A DNA stretch of 64,000 nucleotides from contig CP136064.1 of the NCBI GenBank assembly GCA_032622095.1, positions 178,844,011 to 178,908,010 on the forward strand. Reading direction: 5' to 3'. The DNA comes from Siphonodentalium dalli (lineage: Eukaryota; Mollusca; Scaphopoda; Gadilida; Siphonodentaliidae). The notes under the pieces were generated by a model, which saw nothing but the letters and a program-made list of their open reading frames with translations, had not been told where the DNA came from and made no database searches. Within the stretch, counting starts at the first letter, position 1; each line of letters begins with the position of its first letter. This document shows positions 61,401 to 64,000 of this stretch, piece after piece. Both the position numbers and the translations under genes were made by a program.

Positions 61401-62553
61401 ATGCAGGCCTGAGAATATGGTGGCGGACATTTGCAGAATGAGGTCCCCAGAGGGTGAATTTAGTGATGCTACCCCACTCAGCGGGCTAGCATAACTGAAT
61501 TCACCCTCTGGGGACCTCATTCTGCTTAGACCTCATCTTCTCTGGAAAGTAGCTTTATTATCAAATTAACAAGTTTTTTAGATTCTTTGGAAACTTCTTC
61601 ACAAAGATTCTTTTTCTTCATTAGTTTAGTTTCTCTATCCCCAAATTGGCAGATGACACAATGCATAATCGAGGTGCCCAATGGGTGCACATCACAATAT
61701 TCACCATCTGGGAACTTAAATCGGGAGTCAAGGTCTCCCATGTAGCAGATGATGCCATGCAGAATGAGGTCCCCAGAGGATGAATTTGGTGATGCTAGCC
61801 CACTGTTTGGGGGTAGCGTCACAAAATTCACCCTCTGGTGATTTGATTGTGCTTTGGTGTGTCGATAGCCCAGATTAAAGGGAAAGGATATCCACTTATT
61901 TGCTGTTTGTGCATTCATTGTGATAGGTCAATATGAGTGAAAGAATACAATGGGTTTTAGAAAATAATATTTTTCTTCCATCCATACAAATATTAAAAAA
62001 TTTCTGAAATTCCATTAAGACTTTTTTTTCTTTCAAATGTTAGTGGTCAAATATAAGCAGAATTAACCGACATCTGTTTTCAAGTAATAAATATTTGTGA
62101 ATCAGTGTTATAAAATGTTGCTGAATGGAGATCCTTACATTGATATTTACTTGATTTCCTTTGCACTCAAAAATTTGGGTCAACGGAACCAAACATGGCT
62201 GAATCTTAAGAGAGTTTGGTTTCGAACGAGTCGGCTATGAACGTCAAAAGGTACCGTAGTCATATGAGAAAAATATGTTAACAAATTATAGTGAATTTTT
62301 ACTGTTATAGTTAACAGGGAGATTCCTCCGAACTGGAAATGATGTCACGATACCAGATATACAAGCCTTCCCAGTATCCTCCAGCTCGGCGAGGTGTCCA
62401 TCGTATCAGTTCCGTATTACTTTAAACAGCAAGAACAAGAGAATAGATCCTAATTTGCTTTTGATGTTGAGAGTTTACACTGTGGATATACTAACAGAGA
62501 AGCTTGTTGTTATTGGTAACTGTATCTTCAGTCTCTTCAATACATCCGGAGTG
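26283..62553 (+). CDS. TBC-like domain protein with C2-like C-terminal region, 18 exons, incomplete at the right
   Basis: Exons 26283-26387, 28310-28456, 30292-30422, 33430-33532, 33938-34091, 35252-35465, 36175-36298, 37170-37347, 43229-43407, 45585-45734, 46837-46998, 50503-50618, 52739-52874, 54735-55017, 55905-56105, 56549-56690, 58859-59162 and 62311-62553 all use GT-AG and join in phase into 1,024 codons without a stop. Residues 1-213: helical N-terminus and basic linker. About 250-549: helical TBC/Rab-GAP-like region (LRGRQLPGTLRAYIWADVLF; DPLVFVRRWIGEGFVSILDT; LMFVWDQFFMQGW). The usual Arg- and Gln-finger motifs (IxxDxxR, YxQGM) are not visible, so it is probably a non-catalytic TBC fold. 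About 615-765 is beta-rich and C2-like (ISVEYNH, LGWARLPLF), followed by acidic and Pro/Ser linkers. About 918-1024 is a second C2-like start (IDEVRFIPDNATITK, LLLMLRVYTVDIL). That tail may resemble CCDC17-type proteins, but this is low confidence. A trafficking or ciliary scaffold role is inference. Confidence 0.85.
26600..26753. mobile_element. TA-flanked fold-back MITE (family C), copy 1
   Basis: CAGTAATGCCCTAAATAATC at the left and its complement ending GGGCATTACTG at the right, with TA on both sides (26598-26599, 26754-26755). CAGT ends plus TA duplication point to the Tc1/mariner superfamily. The arms contain CTTAACCACAGCAGAATTAT; the left arm is shortened in this copy. Other copies: 27225-27501, 28096-28296, 36313-36445, 37434-37640 with 42883-42959, and 59202-59497. 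Confidence 0.85.
26911..27083. repeat. Palindrome with ~80-bp arms in intron 1
   Basis: The left arm (GATTTATTGTATCAA ... ACATTGATGGAAA) is mirrored by the right arm (TTTCCATCAATGT ... TTGATACAAAAATC) with about 95% match and a loop of about 15 bases. It continues into a 105-bp segment (27083-27190) that recurs at about 31410-31515 (CAATGGTCCATCAAAC, GATCAAGGTCATTTGG), so the palindrome may be one end of a larger dispersed element. Confidence 0.75.
27225..27501. mobile_element. Fold-back MITE family C, copy 2 (277 bp)
   Basis: Ends CAGTAATGCTC and GAGCATTACTG with flanking TA. The right arm contains an extra tandem copy of the segment GAGAGCTTTCCGATGAATGG, giving the longest copy in the window. 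Confidence 0.85.
27502..28095. other. Intron 1 of the TBC-like gene, unassigned
   Basis: No gene, and no repeat with a recognised second copy. Confidence 0.6.
28096..28296. mobile_element. Fold-back MITE family C, copy 3, ending 13 bp before exon 2
   Basis: Ends are degraded (CCATAATGCCC left, GGGCATTACTCT right) but both arms are clear. Exon 2 starts at 28310, so the intron's branch site and much of its pyrimidine tract must lie inside or at the edge of the transposon. Confidence 0.8.
28310..28456 (+). CDS. TBC-like gene exon 2
   Basis: 49 codons, phase 0 at both ends, acceptor CTAACAG, donor GTGAGT. Amphipathic helices VEEKISKALAKLVEKQF and RKQMILNLLGTKFVEKYLP. Confidence 0.88.
28457..29466. 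other. Intron 2, AT-rich part
   Basis: Contains two diverged copies of an ATCTACTGGATTGT(C/G)CTATAAAT block (28858 and, further on, 29608) and the related ATTATATGATCA repeats. No gene. Confidence 0.5.
29467..29595. repeat. Near-perfect 129-bp palindrome (hairpin 1)
   Basis: The arm ATTGCATTCCTCC...GTTGATATTCACC is mirrored around a GGCCTTCGGCC centre, with stems of about 60 bp and few mismatches. A related palindrome follows at 29812-29953. Fold-back DNA element or hairpin RNA source; no coding. Confidence 0.85.
29812..29953. repeat. Near-perfect ~140-bp palindrome (hairpin 2), paralogue of hairpin 1
   Basis: Same design (TTATTGCATTG..., GAAGTTAATATTCGCATCGG, GGCCTGTGGCC centre) with its own compensated substitutions: changes in one arm are matched in the other. 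Flanking sequence (TTGTGCATTTGATGGATCCA at 29737 and 30000) is also duplicated, so the whole block was copied. Confidence 0.85.
30292..30422 (+). CDS. TBC-like gene exon 3
   Basis: Acceptor TTTTAG, encodes ESQGMGDTEKNQLEVEAKSW and a helix to LVDGTGDK, and ends GAC AA before GTATGA (phase 2). The donor was chosen because exon 4 starts with the base that completes AAG and keeps the frame. The donor is the weakest of the gene. Confidence 0.75.
30500..32110. repeat. Second, diverged copy of the GCCGCCAGCAGCCAT tandem element
   Basis: Units marked by ACATGGCCACCAGCAGCCAT and relatives recur near 30520, 30760, 30912 and 31075, with a later unit near 31700. The right end (CTAATAGCTCCATTGACTC, AAGTTGAGCTA, CAGTGTCATTGACAC) matches the right end of the element at 18145-20690. 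Units are longer and more diverged here, so this copy is older. Confidence 0.7.
32111..32870. other. Intron 3, unassigned
   Basis: Nothing recognised. Confidence 0.5.
32871..33020. repeat. Near-perfect ~150-bp palindrome (hairpin 3)
   Basis: ATCTACAACTCGTCCCCAGT ... TAGGTCTGGACCTCG is mirrored by GAGGCTCGGTCCAGACCTA ... ACTGGGGACTCGTTGTAGAT around a CCAAAGG centre. It is the same architecture as the hairpins at 29467 and 29812 but a different sequence. Confidence 0.85.
33430..33532 (+). CDS. TBC-like gene exon 4
   Basis: Starts G after TTCTCCCAG (closing the split Lys codon), encodes NSIPAELVDFLENTFSVYQK to EKQML, donor GTAGGT, phase 0. A strong helical segment. Confidence 0.85.
33938..34091 (+). 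CDS. TBC-like gene exon 5 (basic Ser/Thr/Pro linker)
   Basis: Acceptor TTTTTAG. Encodes DRKELEYASGVKQLPKREFA, then a basic stretch RIPVPSRIRTPASTPS. Ends CAA A before GTAAGT, phase 1. Confidence 0.88.
34128..34245. mobile_element. GAGGTCCCC palindromic MITE (family D), diverged copy 1
   Basis: AATGAGGTCCCCAGAGGGTG left and AAATTCACCCTCTG right with altered ends. It lies 36 bp after the exon 5 donor. Better copies: 35846-35938, 56274-56364, 61433-61525 and 61759-61852. Confidence 0.65.
34519..34705. mobile_element. MITE family A, copy 2
   Basis: TTAACCCTTTCATGATGAGAGC left and CATGGAAAGGTTAA right, with inner CTCATATATAAGAGAATGCA modules. Confidence 0.75.
34706..35251. other. Intron 5, remainder
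   Basis: Nothing recognised; acceptor TTTCTTGTAG at 35251. Confidence 0.6.
35252..35465 (+). CDS. TBC-like gene exon 6 (start of the TBC-like fold)
   Basis: Encodes LVHRLEGEPPPLWGPQSDLI, an acidic/basic helix, then LRGRQLPGTLRAYIWADVLF. The last segment is the typical first TBC helix in which the domain is introduced as LR...W. Enters phase 1, leaves phase 2 (GC before GTGAGT). Confidence 0.9.
35846..35938. mobile_element. GAGGTCCCC palindromic MITE family D, copy 2 (93 bp)
   Basis: Perfect-ended GCAGAATGAGGTCCCCAGAG and its complement, with arms of about 40 bp reaching AATTTAGTGACGCTA. Almost the entire element is stem. Lies in intron 6. Confidence 0.85.
36175..36298 (+). CDS. TBC-like gene exon 7
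   Basis: Starts T after TTTTTCCAG (closing GCT) and encodes NVEKIVRERFAKTVHRGIGE and RRATHSPINGVIENAVIE. Donor GTATGT, phase 0. Confidence 0.9.
36313..36445. mobile_element. Fold-back MITE family C, copy 4, 14 bp after the exon 7 donor
   Basis: TA-flanked, 133 bp, ends CAGTAAAGCCC / GGGCATTACTG. The left arm is deleted to about 20 bp while the right arm is complete. Confidence 0.85.
36446..37169. other. Intron 7, remainder
   Basis: AT-rich; nothing recognised. Confidence 0.6.
37170..37347 (+). CDS. TBC-like gene exon 8
   Basis: Acceptor CACTTCAG. Encodes TYHRTTSMLEFKQEEHMKET, then SRTLNVLYVYDRSYEPYLIY and WLFPLQLAF, which occupies the place of the canonical TBC catalytic Gln loop but lacks YxQGM. 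Ends CTT G before GTAAGC, phase 1. Confidence 0.88.
37434..37640. mobile_element. Fold-back MITE family C, copy 5, left part (split by a nested element)
   Basis: TA-flanked CAGTAATGCCC start, full left arm, a duplicated middle, and the beginning of the right arm up to AACAAGCCATATTTCCG. The right arm resumes at 42883 and ends at 42959. Confidence 0.85.
38066..38720. repeat. Two-copy direct tandem repeat, period ~345 bp
   Basis: CATTTCAAGGCCTTACGAGG starts both copies (38066 and 38411). Both run through AAAATGCCACGTGATTC, CATCGCTACTGACGCTATCT and GATCCAGATGTGTT(A/G)(A/G)TCAC with small indels. Non-coding; lies inside the nested element. Confidence 0.8.
38880..39190. repeat. Region rich in GGTATCGG / CGGTAATA-type motifs
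   Basis: Variants of ATACCGGT, GGTATCG and ATACCGCGGT recur on both strands in about 300 bp. This resembles subterminal repeats of a DNA transposon, but I found no clear termini. Confidence 0.4.
39450..40330 (+). pseudogene. GC-rich decayed coding-like fragment in the nested element
   Basis: Base composition jumps towards GC relative to all surroundings, and long overlapping frames appear on both strands (longest + frame 39804-40325). The segment encoding HRRNGPPSS and AGRSDARAESDMLSLH has a related copy at about 42082-42160 (HRWSGPPSAGRSVAKAESEL), so it is a repeated, formerly coding unit. The Ser/Asp-rich composition would suit a retroelement gag-type region (DIRS-like, for example), but I see no enzyme motif. 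Treat as unassigned transposon remnant. Confidence 0.35.
40661..41076. repeat. Two-copy direct tandem repeat, period 207 bp
   Basis: GGCAAAGACGTTTGC starts both copies (40663 and 40870). Both share CTCAGCTTTC, TTTGCAGGCAGG or TTGCAGGCAGG, GATCCCAACC and CCAACTCTGC or ACAACTCTGC. About 85% similar by eye; non-coding. Confidence 0.85.
41508..41865. mobile_element. 358-bp MITE with CAGTCCTTCCCA ends and TTTATAT duplication
   Basis: CAGTCCTTCCCAGGAG left is matched by CTCATGGGAAGGACTG right (one mismatch in 16). TTTATAT lies directly outside both ends (41501-41507, 41866-41872). A 7-8-bp duplication fits hAT- or P-like elements. Confidence 0.75.
42883..42959. mobile_element. Fold-back MITE family C, copy 5, right part
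   Basis: CATATTTCC then AACTAAATCCTGAAAAGTTA to GGGCATTACTG, followed by TA. It completes the element opened at 37434. Confidence 0.85.
43229..43407 (+). CDS. TBC-like gene exon 9
   Basis: Starts GA after AATTTCAG, closing GGA, and encodes EHVYELAMFLDLLNNNCFPT then WADVFVIADNVMDALQKGD and DPKVNHK. Donor GTAAAG, phase 0. Confidence 0.9.
43445..43604. mobile_element. ACCCTTTCT(T/A)TACTGAAT MITE (family E), truncated copy
   Basis: Starts ACCCTTTCTTTACTGAATGG and shares GATAATACAAGTGCAGAA with 55059-55295. Relatives also at about 47148-47300 and 54355-54600. It lies 37 bp after the exon 9 donor. Confidence 0.6.
43890..44148. mobile_element. MITE family A, copy 3
   Basis: CTTAATCATTCCATGACTGG left and CCGTGAAAGGGTTAA right, with the same inner ATATAAGAGAAT modules. 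Confidence 0.75.
44345..45149. mobile_element. ~800-bp CA-bearing dispersed element (family F), copy 1
   Basis: Begins ACTAGAAGGTGACCCGGCTT after a TATATA run, has a GACCTTGAATTGACC / GGTCAAGGTCA hairpin near the start, and ends with a (CA)n tract (about 45088-45122), then AGATCTTC and ATATATAATAGATA. Copy 2 at 57709-58501 is about 95% identical by eye. Non-coding; class unknown. Confidence 0.8.
45150..45584. other. Intron 9, end segment
   Basis: Nothing recognised. Confidence 0.6.
45585..45734 (+). CDS. TBC-like gene exon 10
   Basis: Phase 0 at both ends, donor GTATGT. Encodes EFLVQVLRKEQARAESGIES, a Ser/Arg loop (SPRRSSRRDDS), then DPLVFVRRWIGE, the start of the last TBC-like helices. Confidence 0.9.
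45735..46836. other. Intron 10
   Basis: No gene and no recognised multi-copy repeat. Confidence 0.6.
46837..46998 (+). CDS. TBC-like gene exon 11
   Basis: 54 codons, phase 0, donor GTATGT. GFVSILDTPALMFVWDQFFM and QGWKHLVIENFSIVIIQLL match the typical late TBC pattern of a hydrophobic helix, a (V/L)WD motif and a following helix. Confidence 0.92.
46999..47791. other. Intron 11, first part, with a poly-C run
   Basis: Holds a family E MITE fragment (about 47148-47300) containing a poly-C tract near 47250-47268. Nothing else recognised. Confidence 0.5.
47792..50361. mobile_element. 2.57-kb DNA transposon-like element with ~125-bp inverted arms
   Basis: TAGTCCAGGCACAT (47792-47805) is matched exactly by ATGTGCCTGGACTA (50348-50361). 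The similarity continues inward: AAATCGGGGGAAACTGATTT pairs with AAATCAGCTTTCCCCGATTT, and AAGTCCCCTAAAATCCGA pairs with TCGGATTTTAGGGGACTT. A TA duplication is possible at the outer edge. The inside has no convincing transposase frame, so it is probably non-autonomous. Confidence 0.8.
50503..50618 (+). CDS. TBC-like gene exon 12
   Basis: Acceptor CATGACAG. Encodes VFLLMPCKLYTKDIQMGWIE and FENGRHIFEIQNFNRQRP. Ends GA before GTAAGT, phase 2. Confidence 0.9.
50649..51949. mobile_element. hAT-type non-autonomous element, 1.3 kb, 8-bp duplication
   Basis: Starts (C)AGGGTTTCCGCTAGG and ends CCTGGCGGAAACCATC. GCTTATCC lies outside both ends (50641-50648, 51950-51957). The CAGGGTTTCCGC end is a classic hAT terminus. 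Contains a long poly-G run near 51885-51902. It begins 30 bp after the exon 12 donor. Confidence 0.85.
51958..52416. other. Intron 12, unassigned
   Basis: Nothing recognised. Confidence 0.5.
52417..52595. repeat. AT-rich minisatellite (GATAAAAATTGTTAAAGAA type)
   Basis: Three to four imperfect repeats of about 45-50 bp built from AAAATGATAAAAA, TTGTTAAAGAA and TAAGAAAAA. Confidence 0.7.
52591..52717. mobile_element. MITE family A, copy 4 (partial), ending 21 bp before exon 13
   Basis: Half element: GGCCAATGCATTTTCTTATA, TATATAAGAGAATGCATTGG, then AGCTCCCATTATTCAAGG ending in TTTAA. The acceptor of exon 13 follows almost at once. Confidence 0.7.
52739..52874 (+). CDS. TBC-like gene exon 13 (Ser/Ala linker into beta region)
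   Basis: Acceptor TTTTTGCAG, closes the split Asp codon, then SPVVASSRMSARSAASVTSS and LKNVHLKMVVPAESIKK. Donor GTATGT, phase 0. Confidence 0.87.
52875..53765. other. Intron 13, first part
   Basis: No gene or recognised repeat. Confidence 0.6.
53766..54346. mobile_element. Dispersed repeat family B, copy 2
   Basis: TATACCCCCCGCAACGAAG start and ACACCTCTAG end, with the same inner AACTTGGCACAGA / GTGCACCTGCGATTATGAC blocks as 23635-24402 and a short TTAGGGTTAGGG piece near 54210. Confidence 0.65.
54355..54600. mobile_element. MITE family E, copy
   Basis: Shares GAAATGGTCTGTTATACAAA-type, AATACAAGGGCAGAAGGATT and TTGAGTATTTAGTGTAGAAA segments with 55059-55295, ending AGAAAGGTTAA. Confidence 0.55.
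54735..55017 (+). CDS. TBC-like gene exon 14 (C2-like beta-rich module)
   Basis: 94 codons plus one base. Acceptor TTTTCAG. Encodes KVKLHVAVYFGSIRLQSR, KYGAICYQLTYPKEKFVYEN and YPYVIISVEYNHQ. Alternating beta strands suggest a C2-like sandwich. Donor GTATGT, phase 1. Confidence 0.9.
55059..55295. mobile_element. MITE family E, most complete copy
   Basis: ACCCTTTCTATACTGAATTG left and GTATTTAGTATATAAAGGGTTAA right are inverted copies. It lies 41 bp after the exon 14 donor. Confidence 0.7.
55905..56105 (+). CDS. TBC-like gene exon 15
   Basis: Starts GC after TTTTTTAG and encodes KPPAPLGWARLPLFKRNSQG, DTSVWSLLAGTTTYTLHPGD and an acidic tail. LGWARLPLF plus the following loop resembles the closing strands of C2-type domains. 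Donor GTAAGT, phase 1. Confidence 0.9.
56274..56364. mobile_element. GAGGTCCCC palindromic MITE family D, copy 3
   Basis: GATGAGGTCCCCAAAGGGTG left and GGGGACCTCATTCTGC right, around a GCTAGCCCGCTATGTGGG loop. Confidence 0.85.
56549..56690 (+). CDS. TBC-like gene exon 16
   Basis: Acceptor TTTACAG. Encodes DDIIGYGSELVTTIYDPRLQ, SPRDDTPLFDDFKETSPQIP and PNDTKIN. Ends AT before GTTAGT, phase 2. Acidic linker. Confidence 0.85.
56733..56946. mobile_element. MITE family A, copy 5
   Basis: TTAACGCTTTCATGAAGGAAGC left and CCAGTCATGGAAGGGTTAA right, with TATATAAGAGAATGCACTG inside. It begins 43 bp after the exon 16 donor. Confidence 0.75.
56947..57708. other. Intron 16, unassigned
   Basis: Nothing recognised. 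Confidence 0.5.
57709..58501. mobile_element. CA-bearing dispersed element (family F), copy 2
   Basis: ACTAGAAGGTGACCCGACTT start, (CA)n tract near 58440-58470 and ATATATAATAGATATAT end, in the same orientation as copy 1. The last 100 bp before the CA tract differ more from copy 1 than the rest. Confidence 0.8.
58859..59162 (+). CDS. TBC-like gene exon 17 (Pro/Ser linker and start of second C2-like module)
   Basis: Acceptor GCATACAG. Encodes VSPDGPPSPHRERSITPTP, RASPPPSPPKRTPQPKKD (a possible SH3/WW-binding, phosphorylatable linker), then DSWVLYREETSKNYPSP and AFDLYIDEVRFIPDNATITK. Donor GTGAGA, phase 0. Confidence 0.9.
59202..59497. mobile_element. Fold-back MITE family C, copy 6, with a 94-bp segment in its loop
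   Basis: TA-flanked CAGTAATGCCC ... GGGCATTACTG. Between the arms lies 59302-59395 (CTCCCTAGCTTGGCATGATA ... CCATAAAATGCATGA), which recurs as a separate copy at 61146-61238. It starts 39 bp after the exon 17 donor. Confidence 0.85.
59498..59745. other. Intron 17, short unassigned part
   Basis: Nothing recognised. Confidence 0.5.
59754..60840. mobile_element. hAT-type non-autonomous element, 1,087 bp, exact 8-bp target duplication
   Basis: TATTGATGTAACGATACAGG left and ATAATCGGTACATCACTA right form an imperfect inverted repeat. CTCTATGC lies outside both ends (59746-59753, 60841-60848). The subterminal regions are dense in CCGATA/TATCGG motifs, typical of hAT transposase binding. No transposase frame seen. 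Confidence 0.9.
60849..61432. other. Intron 17, middle part
   Basis: Only recognised item is the second copy (61146-61238) of the 94-bp segment found in the MITE loop at 59302-59395. Confidence 0.6.
61433..61525. mobile_element. GAGGTCCCC palindromic MITE family D, copy 4
   Basis: GCAGAATGAGGTCCCCAGAG and its complement, 93 bp, loop GCTACCCCACTCAGCGGGC. Followed 234 bp later by another copy. Confidence 0.85.
61759..61852. mobile_element. GAGGTCCCC palindromic MITE family D, copy 5
   Basis: Left arm intact (GCAGAATGAGGTCCCCAGAG), right arm diverged (CCCTCTGGTGATTTGATTGTGC). Confidence 0.75.
62311..62553 (+). CDS. TBC-like gene exon 18 (last visible; C2-like)
   Basis: 81 codons, phase 0 at both ends, acceptor TGTTATAG. 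Encodes LTGRFLRTGNDVTIPDIQAF, SYQFRITLNSKNKRIDPNLL and LMLRVYTVDILTEKLVVIGN, a beta-rich C2-like stretch continuing exon 17. An alternative acceptor 7 bases later (TTAACAG) would break the frame. The true donor is one of eleven identical GTAAGT sites from 62554 on; 62554 is the simplest choice. Confidence 0.9.
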
Positions 62554-63055
62554 GTAAGTTCTCAATAAATATAATTGTATGTGAGGGTGATTTGAGTGGT
62601 AAGTTCTCAATAAATATATTTGTATATGAGGGTGATTTGAGTGGTAAGTTCTCAATAAATATAATTGTATGTGAGTGTGATTTGAGTGGTAAGTTCTCAA
62701 TAGATATATTTGTATATGAGGGTGATTTGAGTGGTAAGTTCTCAATAAATATATTTGTATATGAGGGTGATTTGAGTGGTAAGTTCTCAATAAATATAAT
62801 TGTATATGAGGGTGATTTGAGTGGTAAGTTCTCAATAAATATAATTGTATGTGAGCTTGATTTGAGTGGTAAGTTCTTTATAAATATAATTATTGTATGT
62901 GATGGTGATTTGAGTGGTAAGTTCTCAATAAATATACTTGTATGTGAGGGTGATTTGAGTGGTAAGTTCTTTATAAATATAATTATTGTATGTGAGGGTG
63001 ATTTGAGTGGTAAGTTCTCAATAAATATAATTATTGTATGTGAGGGTGATTTGAG
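62554..63055. repeat. 45-bp minisatellite that repeats the splice donor
   Basis: The unit GTAAGTTCTCAATAAATATA ... GGGTGATTTGAGTG repeats from the exon edge, with GTAAGT at 62554, 62599, 62644, 62689, 62734, 62779, 62824, 62869, 62917, 62962 and 63010. Two units are 48 bp. Because the period is divisible by three, both strands stay open for long stretches, but these are repeat artefacts rather than genes. Confidence 0.95.
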
Positions 63056-64000
63056 CATTATTGGGCGAGACTTTGCCAAATCTATTAAATACCAAATCCC
63101 ATGAGTAATTGTTTTGTCGATGATGCCAATACATTTATATATGCGTTCAAGGAATCTAATTAGTATCCATGATGTGGACAAATATGAGTGCAGAAGAAAA
63201 AGCTTTAGTTTCCCCTCTGGTGAAACAGTTTTGCCATTGTCACCCAGTAGCCAAAGTTGGCAGACTGGCAGTGATAATCTGTAATTCAAACTGAGAAAAT
63301 TTGATGAAACAAAGACAACAAATCCTGAATGTCACATATCTTTAAAGTGAGTAGCATATGCATCCTTTTGGAGTTGGACAAGTACCACTTGTAATAACAA
63401 CCAAAACTGAAAATCTACTCTTTTGTCCAAAACCGAATTGAAATTTCATAACCGGAATGCTCAAAACTACTTCCCAATGAGTATTTAGTAAATATGGGGC
63501 CACACAAAAAAGGATATTTGATTCTCATGCAATTTCTTTTGAAAATCAATGACGGAGGGAGGGTTTTATTTTTTATTTTTTTCTTCCCATAGTGAGCATG
63601 GGTTTATTATACCTTCACAGGTCCAGAAAATGTAGGGATAACTTTGTATCCTGATGGATATAAACTAATTTAATCTGATATAAAGAATGACAAATTATGA
63701 CATTGTACTACCCTTACATCATATAGGGATTATCTAGAATGACATCTATATTGATATAATTTTAATATCGGCATAAAATACTTATTAACAACACGCAGAA
63801 CTACATATTCGATTCATGTAAAAATACGGAATGTAAATGAAGTAGAAATGATAAGATAATGTGCTCTTCAAAATTATCATAGTCTTGATTCACTTAATCC
63901 GCTGACAAATTAGAGACTCTATATGTACCGCATTGGATGATAGACAATAAAACTTCAAATAACCATCATAAACATGGCCAATATACACCGCATGTCAAAC
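63056..64000. other. Intron sequence to the right edge
   Basis: No exon of the TBC-like gene or other feature recognised. Confidence 0.6.

Noticed and set aside
62554-63055. CRISPR-like regular repeat
   Set aside because: The repeats are contiguous, with no unique spacers, in an animal intron.
62537-63289. 250-codon minus-strand and 170-codon plus-strand open frames
   Set aside because: Both arise from the 45-bp minisatellite, whose period is a multiple of three, so any stop-free frame stays open. The peptides are simple repeats.

Overview
The window is animal nuclear DNA. It has GT-AG introns, long repeat-rich introns, one recognisable metazoan gene (SPRING1/C12orf49), many short inverted-repeat transposons, long tandem repeats and no bacterial gene structure. 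The repeat style (hAT and TA-flanked MITEs, mononucleotide C/G tracts, CA-bearing dispersed elements) fits a marine invertebrate, probably a lophotrochozoan such as a mollusc. That placement is an inference; no gene here fixes the species.

Layout. (1) 1-13008: a tandem array of a unit of about 1.49 kb, nearly nine copies, running off the left edge. Copies are almost identical and differ mainly in a poly-C tract whose length alternates long/short. Each unit carries a 650-bp segment bounded by perfect 21-bp inverted repeats. (2) 13192-13739: one exon of an unrecognised basic, probably nuclear protein, starting only 184 bp after the array. (3) 15592-26017 (+): a complete five-exon SPRING1-like gene of 198 codons, with a 7.5-kb third intron filled by a tandem-repeat element, two hAT-type elements and other repeats. 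(4) 26283 to at least 62553 (+): an 18-exon gene, open at the right edge. Its exons join in phase throughout into 1,024 codons. The protein has a divergent TBC-like (Rab-GAP fold) region followed by C2-like beta-rich segments and a proline/serine-rich linker. I do not recognise the family with confidence.

The two + strand genes are head to tail with 265 bp between the SPRING1 stop and the next ATG. SPRING1 is known as a Golgi membrane protein that supports site-1 protease and SCAP in SREBP activation. The second gene is probably a membrane-trafficking or ciliary scaffold, which is inference only.

Most of the rest is transposon-derived. Four elements with hAT-like ends have exact 8-bp target duplications (19912-20655, 22149-23220, 50649-51949, 59754-60840). 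A TA-flanked palindromic MITE occurs six times, all in introns of the second gene and often within 100 bp of a splice site. One of these MITEs is split by a 5.2-kb nested element (37641-42882). A second large element with arms of about 125 bp fills 47792-50361. The last visible splice donor (62554) has been copied into a 45-bp minisatellite, giving eleven GTAAGT donors in a row.

Exon limits come from reading splice sites and frame by eye. Transposon classes rest on terminal repeats and target duplications, not on transposase genes; none was seen.
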